Origin: Bathymodiolus brooksi | Taxonomy: Eukaryota; Mollusca; Bivalvia; Mytilida; Modiolidae | Direction of reading: 5' to 3' | NCBI GenBank assembly: GCA_963680875.1 | Contig: OY804582.1 | Coordinates: 56,376,646-56,440,645, forward strand | Length of the DNA stretch: 64,000 nucleotides | Shown: positions 23,431 to 35,879 of the stretch, in pieces | How positions within the stretch are numbered: the stretch's first letter is position 1 | Layout: every line of letters begins with the position of its first letter | Program-made: the position numbers and the translations under genes | Notes under the pieces: generated by a model | Seen by the model: only the letters and a program-made list of their open reading frames with translations | Database searches by the model: none | What the model was told of the DNA's origin: nothing

Positions 23431-24910
23431 TCGCTAGGTTAAAACTTACAAAGCTGCTGTCTCTTCTGTCAAAGACAATCGCTAGGTTAAAACTTACAAA
23501 GCTGCTGTCTCTTCTGTCAAAGACAATCTCTAGGTTAAAACTTACAAAGCTGCTGTCTCTTCTGTCAAAGACAATCTCTAGGTTAAAACTTACAAAGCTG
23601 CTGTCTCCTCTGTCAAAGAAAATCGCTAGGTTAAAACTTACAAAGCTGCTGTCTCCTCTGTCAAAGACAATCGCTAGGTTAAAACTTACAAAGCTGCTGT
23701 CTCCTCTGTCAAAGACAATCGGTAGGCTAAAACTTACAAAGCTGCTGTCTCCTCTGTCAAAGAAAATCGCTAGGTTAAAACTTACAAAGCTGCTGTCTCC
23801 TCTGTCAAAGACAATCGCTAGGTTAAAACTTGCAAAGCTGCTGTCTCTTCTGTCAAAGACAATCGCTAGGTTAAAACTTACAAAGCTGCTCTCTCCTCTG
23901 TCAAAGACAATCGCTAGGTTAAAACTTACAAAGCTGCTGTCTCCTCTGTCAAAGACAATCGCTAGGATAAAACTTGCAAAGCTGCTGTCTCCTCTGTCAA
24001 AGACAATCGCTAGGTTAAAACTTACAAAGCTGCTGTCTCCTCTGTCAAAGACAATCGCTAGGCTAAAACTTACAAAACTGCTGTCTCCTCTGTCAAAGAC
24101 AATCGCTAGGTTAAAACTTACAAAGCTGCTGTCTCCTCTGTCAAAGACAATCGCTAGGTTAAAACATACAAAGCTGATTTCTCCTCTCTCAAAGACAAAC
24201 GCTAGGATACAACTTACAAAGCTGCTGTCTCCTCTGTCAAAGACAATCGCTAGGTTAAAACTTACAAAGCTGCTGTCTCCTCTGTCAAAGACAATCGCTA
24301 GGTTAAAACTTACAAAGCTGCTGTCACCTCTGTCAAAGACAATCGCTAGGTTAAAACTTACAAAGCTGCTGTCTCCTCTGTCAAAGACAATCGCTAGGAT
24401 AAAACTTACAAAGCTGCTGTCTCCTCTGTCAAAGAAAATCGCTAGGTTAAAACTTACAAAGATGCTGTCTCCTCTGTCAAAGACAATCGCTAGGATAAAA
24501 CTTACAAAGCTGCTGTCATCTCTGTCAAAGACAATCGCTAGGTTAAAACTTACAAAGCTGCTGTCTCCTCTGTCAAAGACAATTGCTAGCTTAAAACTTA
24601 CAAAGCTGCTGTCACCTCTGTCAAAGACAATCGCTAGGTTAAAACTTACAAAGCTGCTGTCTCCTCTGTGAAAGACAATCGCTAGGTTAAAACTTACAAA
24701 GCTGCTGTTTCTTCTGTCAAAGACAATCGCTAGGTTAAAACTTACAAAGCTGCTTTCTCCTCTGTCAAAGACAATCGCTAGGTTAAAACTTACAAAGCTG
24801 CTCTCTCCTCTGTCAAAGACAATCGCTAGGTTAAAACTTACAAAGCTGCTGTCTCCTCTGTCAAAGACAATCGCTAGGATAAAACTTGCAAAGCTGCTGT
24901 CTCCTCTGTC

Positions 24911-24919
24911 AAAAAAAAA
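24911..24919 (+). other. A9 run, 49-bp monomer (+1 bp)
   Basis: It lies 1,489 bp after the A9 at 23,422 and has the usual single AATCTCTAGG unit downstream. Confidence 0.85.
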
Positions 24920-27791
24920 TCGCTAGGTTAAAACTTACAAAGCTGCTGTCTCTTCTGTCAAAGACAATCGCTAGGTTAAAACTTACAAAGCTGCTGTCTC
25001 TTCTGTCAAAGACAATCTCTAGGTTAAAACTTACAAAGCTGCTGTCTCCTCTGTCAAAGAAAATCGCTAGGTTAAAACTTACAAAGCTGCTGTCTCCTCT
25101 GTCAAAGACAATCGCTAGGTTAAAACTTACAAAGCTGCTGTCTCCTCTGTCAAAGACAATCGGTAGGCTAAAACTTACAAAGCTGCTGTCTCCTCTGTCA
25201 AAGAAAATCGCTAGGTTAAAACTTACAAAGCTGCTGTCTCCTCTGTCAAAGACAATCGCTAGGTTAAAACTTGCAAAGCTGCTGTCTCTTCTGTCAAAGA
25301 CAATCGCTAGGTTAAAACTTACAAAGCTGCTGTCTCCTCTGTCAAAGACAATCGGTAGGCTAAAACTTACAAAGCTGCTGTCTCCTCTGTCAAAGACAAT
25401 CGCTAGGTTAAAACTTACAAAGCTGCTGTCTCCTCTGTCAAAGACAATCGCTAGGTTAAAATTTACAAAGCTGCTGTCTCCTCTGTCAAAGACAAACGCT
25501 AGGATAAAACTTACAAAGCTGCTGTCTCCTCTGTCAAAGACAATCGCTAGGTTAAAACTTACAAAGCTGCTGTCTCCTCTCTCAAAGACAATCGGTAGGC
25601 TAAAACTTACAAAGCTGCTGTCTCCTCTGTCAAAGACAATCGCTAGGTTCAAACTTACAAAGCTGCTGTCTCATCTGTCAAAGACAATCGCTAGGATAAA
25701 ACTTACAAAGCTGCTGTCTCCTCTGTCAAAGAAAATCGCTAGGTTAAAACTTACAAAGCTGCTGTCTCCTCTGTCAAAGACAATCGCTAGGTTAAAACTT
25801 ACAAAGCTGCTGTCACCTCTGTCAAAGACAATCGCTAGGTTAAAACTTACAAAGCTGCTGTCTCCTCTGTCAAAGACAATCGCTAGGATAAAACTTACAA
25901 AGCTGCTGTCTCCTCTGTCAAAGAAAATCGCTAGGTTAAAACTTACAAAGATGCTGTCTCCTCTGTCAAAGACAATCGCTAGGATAAAACTTACAAAGCT
26001 GCTGTCATCTCTGTCAAAGACAATCGCTAGGTTAAAACTTACAAAGCTGCTGTCTCCTCTGTCAAAGACAATTGCTAGCTTAAAACTTACAAAGCTGCTG
26101 TCACCTCTGTCAAAGACAATCGCTAGGTTAAAACTTACAAAGCTGCTGTCTCCTCTGTGAAAGACAATCGCTAGGTTAAAACTTACAAAGCTGCTGTTTC
26201 TTCTGTCAAAGACAATCGCTAGGTTAAAACTTACAAAGCTGCTTTCTCCTCTGTCAAAGACAATCGCTAGGTTAAAACTTACAAAGCTGCTCTCTCCTCT
26301 GTCAAAGACAATCGCTAGGTTAAAACTTACAAAGCTGCTGTCTCCTCTGTCAAAGACAATCGCTAGGATAAAACTTGCAAAGCTGCTGTCTCCTCTGTCA
26401 AAGACAATCGCTAGGTTAAAACTTACAAAGCTGCTGTCTCCTCTGTCAAAGACAATCGCTAGGCTAAAACTTACAAAACTGCTGTCTCCTCTGTCAAAGA
26501 CAATCGCTAGGTTAAAACTTACAAAGCTGCTGTCTCCTCTGTCAAAGACAATCGCTAGGTTAAAACATACAAAGCTGATTTCTCCTCTCTCAAAGACAAA
26601 CGCTAGGATACAACTTACAAAGCTGCTGTCTCCTCTGTCAAAGACAATCGCTAGGTTAAAACTTACAAAGCTGCTGTCTCCTCTGTCAAAGACAATCGCT
26701 AGGTTAAAACTTACAAAGCTGCTGTTTCCTCTGTCAAAGACAATCGCTAGGTTAAAACTTACAAAGCTGCTTTCTCCTCTGTCAAAGACAATCGCTAGGT
26801 TAAAACTTACAAAGCTGCTCTCTCCTCTGTCAAAGACAATCGCTAGGTTAAAACTTACAAAGCTGCTGTCTCCTCTGTCAAAGACAATCGCTAGGATAAA
26901 ACTTGCAAAGCTGCTGTCTCCTCTGTCAAAGACAATCGCTAGGTTAAAACTTACAAAGCCGCTGTCTCCTCTGTCAAAGACAATCGCTAGGCTAAAACTT
27001 ACAAAACTGCTGTCTCCTCTGTCAAAGACAATCGCTAGGTTAAAACTTACAAAGCTGCTGTCTCCTCTGTCAAAGACAATCGCTAGGTTAAAACATACAA
27101 AGCTGATTTCACCTCTCTCAAAGACAAACGCTAGGATACAACTTACAAAGCTGCTGTCTCCTCTGTCAAAGACAATCGCTAGGTTAAAACTTACAAAGCT
27201 GCCGTCTCCTCTGTCAAAGACAATCGCTAGGTTAAAACTTACAAAGCTGCTGTCTCCTCTGTCAAAGACAATCGCTAGGTTAAAACTTACAAAGCTGCTG
27301 TCTCCTCTGTCAAAGACAATCGCTAGGTTAAAACTTACAAAGCTGCTGTCTCCTCCGTCAAAGAAAATCGCTAGGTTAAAACTTACAAAGATGCTGTCTC
27401 CTCTGTCAAAGACAATCGCTAGGATAAAACTTACAAAGCTGCTGTCATCTCTGTCAAAGACAATCGCTAGGTTAAAACTTACAAAGCTGCTGTCTCCTCT
27501 GTCAAAGACAATTGCTAGCTTAAAACTTACAAAGCTGCTGTCACCTCTGTCAAAGACAATCGCTAGGTTAAAACTTACAAAGCTGCTGTCTCCTCTGTGA
27601 AAGACAATCGCTAGGTTAAAACTTACAAAGCTGCTGTTTCTTCTGTCAAAGACAATCGCTAGGTTAAAACTTACAAAGCTGCTGTCTCTTCTGTCAAAGA
27701 CAATCGCTAGGTTAAAACTTACAAAGCTGCTGTCTCTTCTGTCAAAGACAATCGCTAGGTTAAAACTTACAAAGCAGCTGTCTCTTCTGTC

Positions 27792-27800
27792 AAAAAAAAA
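27792..27800 (+). other. A9 run, 49-bp monomer (+1 bp)
   Basis: Copy of 18,620-18,628 at offset 9,172, within the same CAGCTG and TGTCGAAG neighbourhood. Confidence 0.85.
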
Positions 27801-28132
27801 TCGCTAGGTTAAAACTTACAAAGCGGCTGTCTCTTCTGTCGAAGACAATAGCTAGGTTAAAACTTACAAAGCGGCTGTCTCTTCTGTCAAAGACAATCGC
27901 TAGGTTAAAACTTACAAAGCTGCTGTCTCCTCTGTCAAAGAAAATCGCTAGGTTAAAACTTACAAAGCTGCTGTCTCCTCTGTCAAAGACAATCGCTAGG
28001 TTAAAACTTACAAAGCTGCTGTCTCCTCTGTCAAAGACAATCGGTAGGCTAAAATTTACAAAGCTGCTGTCTCCTCTGTCAAAGAAAATCGCTAGGTTAA
28101 AACTTACAAAGCTGCTGTCTCCTCTGTCAAAG

Positions 28133-29092
28133 ACAATCGCTAGGTTAAAACTTACAAAGCTCCTGTCTCCTCTGTCAAAGACAAACGCTAGGATAAAACT
28201 TACAAAGCTGCTGTCTCCTCTGTCAAAGACAATCGCTAGGTTAAAACTTACAAAGCTGCTGTCTCCTCTGTCAAAGAAAAACGCTAGGATAAAACTTACA
28301 AAGCTGCTGTCTCCTCTGTCAAAGACAATCGCTAGGTTAAAACTTACAAAGCTGCTGTCTCCTCTGTCAAAGACAATCGCTAGGTTAAAACTTACAAAGC
28401 TGCTGTCTCCTCTGTCAAAGACAATCGGTAGGCTAAATCTTACAAAGCTGCTGTCTCCTCTGTCAAAGACAATCGCTAGGATAAAACTTACAAAGCTGCT
28501 GTCTCCTCTGTCAAAGAAAATCGCTAGGTTAAAACTTACAAAGCTGCTGTCTCCTCTGTCAAAGACAATCGCTAGGATAAAACTTACAAAGCTGCTGTCA
28601 CCTCTGTCAAAGACAATCGCTAGGTTAAAACTTACAAAGCTGCTGTCTCCACTGTCAAAGACAATCGCTAGGATAAAACTTACAAAGCTGCTGTCTCCTC
28701 TGTCAAAGAAAATCGCTAGGTTAAAACTTACAAAGCTGCTGTCTCCTATCTCAAAGACAATCGCTAGGTTAAAACTTACAAAGCTGCTGTCTCTTCTGTC
28801 AAAGACAATCGCTAGGTTAAAACTTGCAAAGCTGCTGTCTCTTCTGTCAAAGACAATCGCTAGGTTAAAACTTACAAAGCTGCTGTCTCCTCTGTCAAAG
28901 ACAATCGGTAGGCTAAAACTTACAAAGCTGCTGTCTCCTCTGTCAAAGACAATCGCTAGGTTAAAACTTACAAAGCTGCTGTCCCCTCTGTCAAAGACAA
29001 TCGCTAGGTTAAAACTTACAAAGCTGCTGTCTCCTCTGTCAAAGAAAAACGCTAGGATAAAACTTACAAAGCTGCTGTCTCCTCTGTCAAAG
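28133..29092. repeat. 960-bp tandem duplication, copy 2a
   Basis: Copy of 18,961-19,920 at offset 9,172, but with AACTTAC instead of the private AACATAC. The change at 19,851 therefore arose after the 9,172-bp duplication or was corrected here. Confidence 0.85.
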
Positions 29093-30052
29093 ACAATCGC
29101 TAGGTTAAAACTTACAAAGCTCCTGTCTCCTCTGTCAAAGACAAACGCTAGGATAAAACTTACAAAGCTGCTGTCTCCTCTGTCAAAGACAATCGCTAGG
29201 TTAAAACTTACAAAGCTGCTGTCTCCTCTGTCAAAGAAAAACGCTAGGATAAAACTTACAAAGCTGCTGTCTCCTCTGTCAAAGACAATCGCTAGGTTAA
29301 AACTTACAAAGCTGCTGTCTCCTCTGTCAAAGACAATCGCTAGGTTAAAACTTACAAAGCTGCTGTCTCCTCTGTCAAAGACAATCGGTAGGCTAAATCT
29401 TACAAAGCTGCTGTCTCCTCTGTCAAAGACAATCGCTAGGATAAAACTTACAAAGCTGCTGTCTCCTCTGTCAAAGAAAATCGCTAGGTTAAAACTTACA
29501 AAGCTGCTGTCTCCTCTGTCAAAGACAATCGCTAGGATAAAACTTACAAAGCTGCTGTCACCTCTGTCAAAGACAATCGCTAGGTTAAAACTTACAAAGC
29601 TGCTGTCTCCACTGTCAAAGACAATCGCTAGGATAAAACTTACAAAGCTGCTGTCTCCTCTGTCAAAGAAAATCGCTAGGTTAAAACTTACAAAGCTGCT
29701 GTCTCCTATCTCAAAGACAATCGCTAGGTTAAAACTTACAAAGCTGCTGTCTCTTCTGTCAAAGACAATCGCTAGGTTAAAACTTGCAAAGCTGCTGTCT
29801 CTTCTGTCAAAGACAATCGCTAGGTTAAAACTTACAAAGCTGCTGTCTCCTCTGTCAAAGACAATCGGTAGGCTAAAACTTACAAAGCTGCTGTCTCCTC
29901 TGTCAAAGACAATCGCTAGGTTAAAACTTACAAAGCTGCTGTCCCCTCTGTCAAAGACAATCGCTAGGTTAAAACTTACAAAGCTGCTGTCTCCTCTGTC
30001 AAAGAAAAACGCTAGGATAAAACTTACAAAGCTGCTGTCTCCTCTGTCAAAG
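29093..30052. repeat. 960-bp tandem duplication, copy 2b
   Basis: Second member of the nested pair, followed by the same TGTGAAAG / CGGTAGG unit as at 20,922. Confidence 0.85.
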
Positions 30053-32290
30053 ACAATCGCTAGGTTAAAACTTACAAAGCTGCTGTCTCCTCTGTGAAAG
30101 ACAATCGGTAGGCTAAAACTTACAAAGCTGCTGTCTCCTCTGTCAAAGACAATCGCTAGGTTAAAACTTACAAAGCTGCTGTCTCATCTGTCAAAGACAA
30201 TCGCTAGGATAAAACTTACAAAGCTGCTGTCTCCTCTGTCAAAGAAAATCGCTAGGTTAAAACTTACAAAGCTGCTGTCTCCTCTGTCAAAGACAATCGC
30301 TAGGTTAAAACTTACAAAGCTGCTGTCACCTCTGTCAAAGACAATCGCTAGGTTAAAACTTACAAAGCTGCTGTCTCCTCTGTCAAAGACAATCGCTAGG
30401 ATAAAACTTACAAAGCTGCTGTCTCCTCTGTCAAAGAAAATCGCTAGGTTAAAACTTACAAAGATGCTGTCTCCTCTGTCAAAGACAATCGCTAGGATAA
30501 AACTTACAAAGCTGCTGTCATCTCTGTCAAAGACAATCGCTAGGTTAAAACTTACAAAGCTGCTGTCTCCTCTGTCAAAGACAATTGCTAGCTTAAAACT
30601 TACAAAGCTGCTGTCACCTCTGTCAAAGACAATCGCTAGGTTAAAACTTACAAAGCTGCTGTCTCCTCTGTGAAAGACAATCGCTAGGTTAAAACTTACA
30701 AAGCTGCTGTTTCTTCTGTCAAAGACAATCGCTAGGTTAAAACTTACAAAGCTGCTGTCTCCTTTGTCAAAGACAATCGCTAGGTTAAAACTTACAAAGC
30801 TGCTGTCTCCTCTGTCAAGGACAATCGCTAGGTTAAAACTTACAAAGCTGCTGTCTCCTCTGTCAAAGACAATTGCTAGGTTAAAACTTACAAAGCTGCT
30901 TTCTCCTCTGTCAAAGACAATCGCTAGGTTAAAACTTACAAAGCTGCTCTCTCCTCTGTCAAAGACAATCGCTAGGTTAAAACTTACAAAGCTGCTGTCT
31001 CCTCTGTCAAAGACAATCGCTAGGATAAAACTTGCAAAGCTGCTGTCTCCTCTGTCAAAGACAATCGCTAGGTTAAAACTTACAAAGCTGCTGTCTCCTC
31101 TGTCAAAGACAATCGCTAGGCTAAAACTTACAAAACTGCTGTCTCCTCTGTCAAAGACAATCGCTAGGTTAAAACTTACAAAGCTGCTGTCTCCTCTGTC
31201 AAAGACAATCGCTAGGTTAAAACATACAAAGCTGATTTCTCCTCTCTCAAAGACAAACGCTAGGATACAACTTACAAAGCTGCTGTCTCCTCTGTCAAAG
31301 ACAATCGCTAGGTTAAAACTTACAAAGCTGCTGTCTCCTCTGTCAAAGACAATCGCTAGGTTAAAACTTACAAAGCTGCTGTCACCTCTGTCAAAGACAA
31401 TCGCTAGGTTAAAACTTACAAAGCTGCTGTCTCCTCTGTCAAAGACAATCGCTAGGATAAAACTTACAAAGCTGCTGTCTCCTCTGTCAAAGAAAATCGC
31501 TAGGTTAAAACTTACAAAGATGCTGTCTCCTCTGTCAAAGACAATCGCTAGGATAAAACTTACAAAGCTGCTGTCATCTCTGTCAAAGACAATCGCTAGG
31601 TTAAAACTTACAAAGCTGCTGTCTCCTCTGTCAAAGACAATTGCTAGCTTAAAACTTACAAAGCTGCTGTCACCTCTGTCAAAGACAATCGCTAGGTTAA
31701 AACTTACAAAGCTGCTGTCTCCTCTGTGAAAGACAATCGCTAGGTTAAAACTTACAAAGCTGCTGTTTCTTCTGTCAAAGACAATCGCTAGGTTAAAACT
31801 TACAAAGCTGCTTTCTCCTCTGTCAAAGACAATCGCTAGGTTAAAACTTACAAAGCTGCTCTCTCCTCTGTCAAAGACAATCGCTAGGTTAAAACTTACA
31901 AAGCTGCTGTCTCCTCTGTCAAAGACAATCGCTAGGATAAAACTTGCAAAGCTGCTGTCTCCTCTGTCAAAAAAAAATCGCTAGGTTAAAACTTACAAAG
32001 CTGCTGTCTCTTCTGTCAAAGACAATCGCTAGGTTAAAACTTACAAAGCTGCTGTCTCTTCTGTCAAAGACAATCTCTAGGTTAAAACTTACAAAGCTGC
32101 TGTCTCCTCTGTCAAAGAAAATCGCTAGGTTAAAACTTACAAAGCTGCTGTCTCCTCTGTCAAAGACAATCGCTAGGTTAAAACTTACAAAGCTGCTGTC
32201 TCCTCTGTCAAAGACAATCGGTAGGCTAAAACTTACAAAGCTGCTGTCTCCTCTGTCAAAGAAAATCGCTAGGTTAAAACTTACAAAGCT
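29170..32290. repeat. 3,121-bp higher-order repeat, copy 1
   Basis: 65 monomers plus the A9 insertion at 31,969. It starts inside the 960-bp copy 2b and runs past the cassettes at 30,584 and 31,640. All markers recur 3,121 bp downstream. Confidence 0.75.
31969..31977 (+). other. A9 run, 49-bp monomer (+1 bp)
   Basis: Copy of 22,797-22,805 at offset 9,172 and parent or sister of 38,306-38,314 at offset 6,337. Confidence 0.85.
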
Positions 32291-35085
32291 GCTGTCTCCT
32301 CTGTCAAAGACAATCGCTAGGTTAAAACTTACAAAGCTGCTGTCTCCTCTGTCAAAGAAAAACGCTAGGATAAAACTTACAAAGCTGCTGTCTCCTCTGT
32401 CAAAGACAATCGCTAGGTTAAAACTTACAAAGCTGCTGTCTCCTCTGTCAAAGACAATCGCTAGGTTAAAACTTACAAAGCTGCTGTCTCCTCTGTCAAA
32501 GACAATCGGTAGGCTAAATCTTACAAAGCTGCTGTCTCCTCTGTCAAAGACAATCGCTAGGATAAAACTTACAAAGCTGCTGTCTCCTCTGTCAAAGAAA
32601 ATCGCTAGGTTAAAACTTACAAAGCTGCTGTCTCCTCTGTCAAAGACAATCGCTAGGATAAAACTTACAAAGCTGCTGTCACCTCTGTCAAAGACAATCG
32701 CTAGGTTAAAACTTACAAAGCTGCTGTCTCCACTGTCAAAGACAATCGCTAGGATAAAACTTACAAAGCTGCTGTCTCCTCTGTCAAAGAAAATCGCTAG
32801 GTTAAAACTTACAAAGCTGCTGTCTCCTATCTCAAAGACAATCGCTAGGTTAAAACTTACAAAGCTGCTGTCTCTTCTGTCAAAGACAATCGCTAGGTTA
32901 AAACTTGCAAAGCTGCTGTCTCTTCTGTCAAAGACAATCGCTAGGTTAAAACTTACAAAGCTGCTGTCTCCTCTGTCAAAGACAATCGGTAGGCTAAAAC
33001 TTACAAAGCTGCTGTCTCCTCTGTCAAAGACAATCGCTAGGTTAAAACTTACAAAGCTGCTGTCCCCTCTGTCAAAGACAATCGCTAGGTTAAAACTTAC
33101 AAAGCTGCTGTCTCCTCTGTCAAAGAAAAACGCTAGGATAAAACTTACAAAGCTGCTGTCTCCTCTGTCAAAGACAATCGCTAGGTTAAAACTTACAAAG
33201 CTGCTGTCTCCTCTGTGAAAGACAATCGGTAGGCTAAAACTTACAAAGCTGCTGTCTCCTCTGTCAAAGACAATCGCTAGGTTAAAACTTACAAAGCTGC
33301 TGTCTCATCTGTCAAAGACAATCGCTAGGATAAAACTTACAAAGCTGCTGTCTCCTCTGTCAAAGAAAATCGCTAGGTTAAAACTTACAAAGCTGCTGTC
33401 TCCTCTGTCAAAGACAATCGCTAGGTTAAAACTTACAAAGCTGCTGTCACCTCTGTCAAAGACAATCGCTAGGTTAAAACTTACAAAGCTGCTGTCTCCT
33501 CTGTCAAAGACAATCGCTAGGATAAAACTTACAAAGCTGCTGTCTCCTCTGTCAAAGAAAATCGCTAGGTTAAAACTTACAAAGATGCTGTCTCCTCTGT
33601 CAAAGACAATCGCTAGGATAAAACTTACAAAGCTGCTGTCATCTCTGTCAAAGACAATCGCTAGGTTAAAACTTACAAAGCTGCTGTCTCCTCTGTCAAA
33701 GACAATTGCTAGCTTAAAACTTACAAAGCTGCTGTCACCTCTGTCAAAGACAATCGCTAGGTTAAAACTTACAAAGCTGCTGTCTCCTCTGTGAAAGACA
33801 ATCGCTAGGTTAAAACTTACAAAGCTGCTGTTTCTTCTGTCAAAGACAATCGCTAGGTTAAAACTTACAAAGCTGCTGTCTCCTTTGTCAAAGACAATCG
33901 CTAGGTTAAAACTTACAAAGCTGCTGTCTCCTCTGTCAAGGACAATCGCTAGGTTAAAACTTACAAAGCTGCTGTCTCCTCTGTCAAAGACAATTGCTAG
34001 GTTAAAACTTACAAAGCTGCTTTCTCCTCTGTCAAAGACAATCGCTAGGTTAAAACTTACAAAGCTGCTCTCTCCTCTGTCAAAGACAATCGCTAGGTTA
34101 AAACTTACAAAGCTGCTGTCTCCTCTGTCAAAGACAATCGCTAGGATAAAACTTGCAAAGCTGCTGTCTCCTCTGTCAAAGACAATCGCTAGGTTAAAAC
34201 TTACAAAGCTGCTGTCTCCTCTGTCAAAGACAATCGCTAGGCTAAAACTTACAAAACTGCTGTCTCCTCTGTCAAAGACAATCGCTAGGTTAAAACTTAC
34301 AAAGCTGCTGTCTCCTCTGTCAAAGACAATCGCTAGGTTAAAACATACAAAGCTGATTTCTCCTCTCTCAAAGACAAACGCTAGGATACAACTTACAAAG
34401 CTGCTGTCTCCTCTGTCAAAGACAATCGCTAGGTTAAAACTTACAAAGCTGCTGTCTCCTCTGTCAAAGACAATCGCTAGGTTAAAACTTACAAAGCTGC
34501 TGTCACCTCTGTCAAAGACAATCGCTAGGTTAAAACTTACAAAGCTGCTGTCTCCTCTGTCAAAGACAATCGCTAGGATAAAACTTACAAAGCTGCTGTC
34601 TCCTCTGTCAAAGAAAATCGCTAGGTTAAAACTTACAAAGATGCTGTCTCCTCTGTCAAAGACAATCGCTAGGATAAAACTTACAAAGCTGCTGTCATCT
34701 CTGTCAAAGACAATCGCTAGGTTAAAACTTACAAAGCTGCTGTCTCCTCTGTCAAAGACAATTGCTAGCTTAAAACTTACAAAGCTGCTGTCACCTCTGT
34801 CAAAGACAATCGCTAGGTTAAAACTTACAAAGCTGCTGTCTCCTCTGTGAAAGACAATCGCTAGGTTAAAACTTACAAAGCTGCTGTTTCTTCTGTCAAA
34901 GACAATCGCTAGGTTAAAACTTACAAAGCTGCTTTCTCCTCTGTCAAAGACAATCGCTAGGTTAAAACTTACAAAGCTGCTCTCTCCTCTGTCAAAGACA
35001 ATCGCTAGGTTAAAACTTACAAAGCTGCTGTCTCCTCTGTCAAAGACAATCGCTAGGATAAAACTTGCAAAGCTGCTGTCTCCTC
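32291..35085. repeat. 3,121-bp higher-order repeat, copy 2 (partial)
   Basis: It repeats 29,170-31,964, including AAGAAAAACGC at 32,356, GTCCCCTCTG at 33,062 and cassettes at 33,705 and 34,761. It stops matching where copy 1 has the A9 unit; here the unit is an ordinary GACAATCGC monomer. Confidence 0.75.
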
Positions 35086-35124
35086 TGTCAAAGACAATCG
35101 CTAGGTTAAAACTTACAAAGCTGC

Positions 35125-35879
35125 TGTCTCCTCTGTCAAAGACAATCGCTAGGCTAAAACTTACAAAACTGCTGTCTCCTCTGTCAAAGACAATCGCTAG
35201 GTTAAAACTTACAAAGCTGCTGTCTCCTCTGTCAAAGACAATCGCTAGGTTAAAACATACAAAGCTGATTTCTCCTCTCTCAAAGACAAACGCTAGGATA
35301 CAACTTACAAAGCTGCTGTCTCCTCTGTCAAAGACAATCGCTAGGTTAAAACTTACAAAGCTGCCGTCTCCTCTGTCAAAGACAATCGCTAGGTTAAAAC
35401 TTACAAAGCTGCTGTTTCCTCTGTCAAAGACAATCGCTAGGTTAAAACTTACAAAGCTGCTTTCTCCTCTGTCAAAGACAATCGCTAGGTTAAAACTTAC
35501 AAAGCTGCTCTCTCCTCTGTCAAAGACAATCGCTAGGTTAAAACTTACAAAGCTGCTGTCTCCTCTGTCAAAGACAATCGCTAGGATAAAACTTGCAAAG
35601 CTGCTGTCTCCTCTGTCAAAGACAATCGCTAGGTTAAAACATACAAAGCTGATTTCACCTCTCTCAAAGACAAACGCTAGGATACAACTTACAAAGCTGC
35701 TGTCTCCTCTGTCAAAGACAATCGCTAGGTTAAAACTTACAAAGCTGCCGTCTCCTCTGTCAAAGACAATCGCTAGGTTAAAACTTACAAAGCTGCTGTC
35801 TCCTCTGTCAAAGACAATCGCTAGGTTAAAACTTACAAAGCTGCTGTCTCCTCTGTCAAAGACAATCGCTAGGTTAAAA
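35125..35879. repeat. Linking segment with a 3-monomer deletion
   Basis: It matches about 17,263-18,100: GCTGCTGTTTCC at 35,408 pairs with 17,546 (offset 17,862). After about 35,630 the GATTTCACC unit (35,651 versus 17,933) shows an offset of 17,718. The 144-bp difference is three monomers lost here. Confidence 0.7.

Larger units (their letters stand above)
23081..25256. repeat. Linking segment between the two 9,172-bp-period blocks
   Basis: It contains two further copies of the A9 context (23,422 and 24,911), spaced 625 and 1,489 bp, which are 13 and 31 monomers plus the inserted A. The copy at 23,422 has one extra AATCTCTAGG unit. The sequence is a patchwork of pieces also seen at 21.6-23.1 kb. 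Confidence 0.7.
25257..32252. repeat. 9,172-bp-period block, copy 2
   Basis: Marker for marker copy of 16,085-23,080. One difference is GCTG near 26,672 where copy 1 has GCCG. The left edge is set by the CTTGCAAAG unit at 25,271. The right edge is where 32,253 reads AAGAAAATCGC but copy 1 goes into a CATACAAAGCTGATT unit. Confidence 0.8.
29543..35124. repeat. 6,337-bp-offset duplication, copy 1
   Basis: About 5.6 kb that contains most of both 3,121-bp copies and recurs at 35,880-41,461. Offset 6,337 is 132 monomers plus one A9 base. It was formed after the 3,121-bp tandem repeat, because both halves of that repeat were copied together. Confidence 0.8.
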
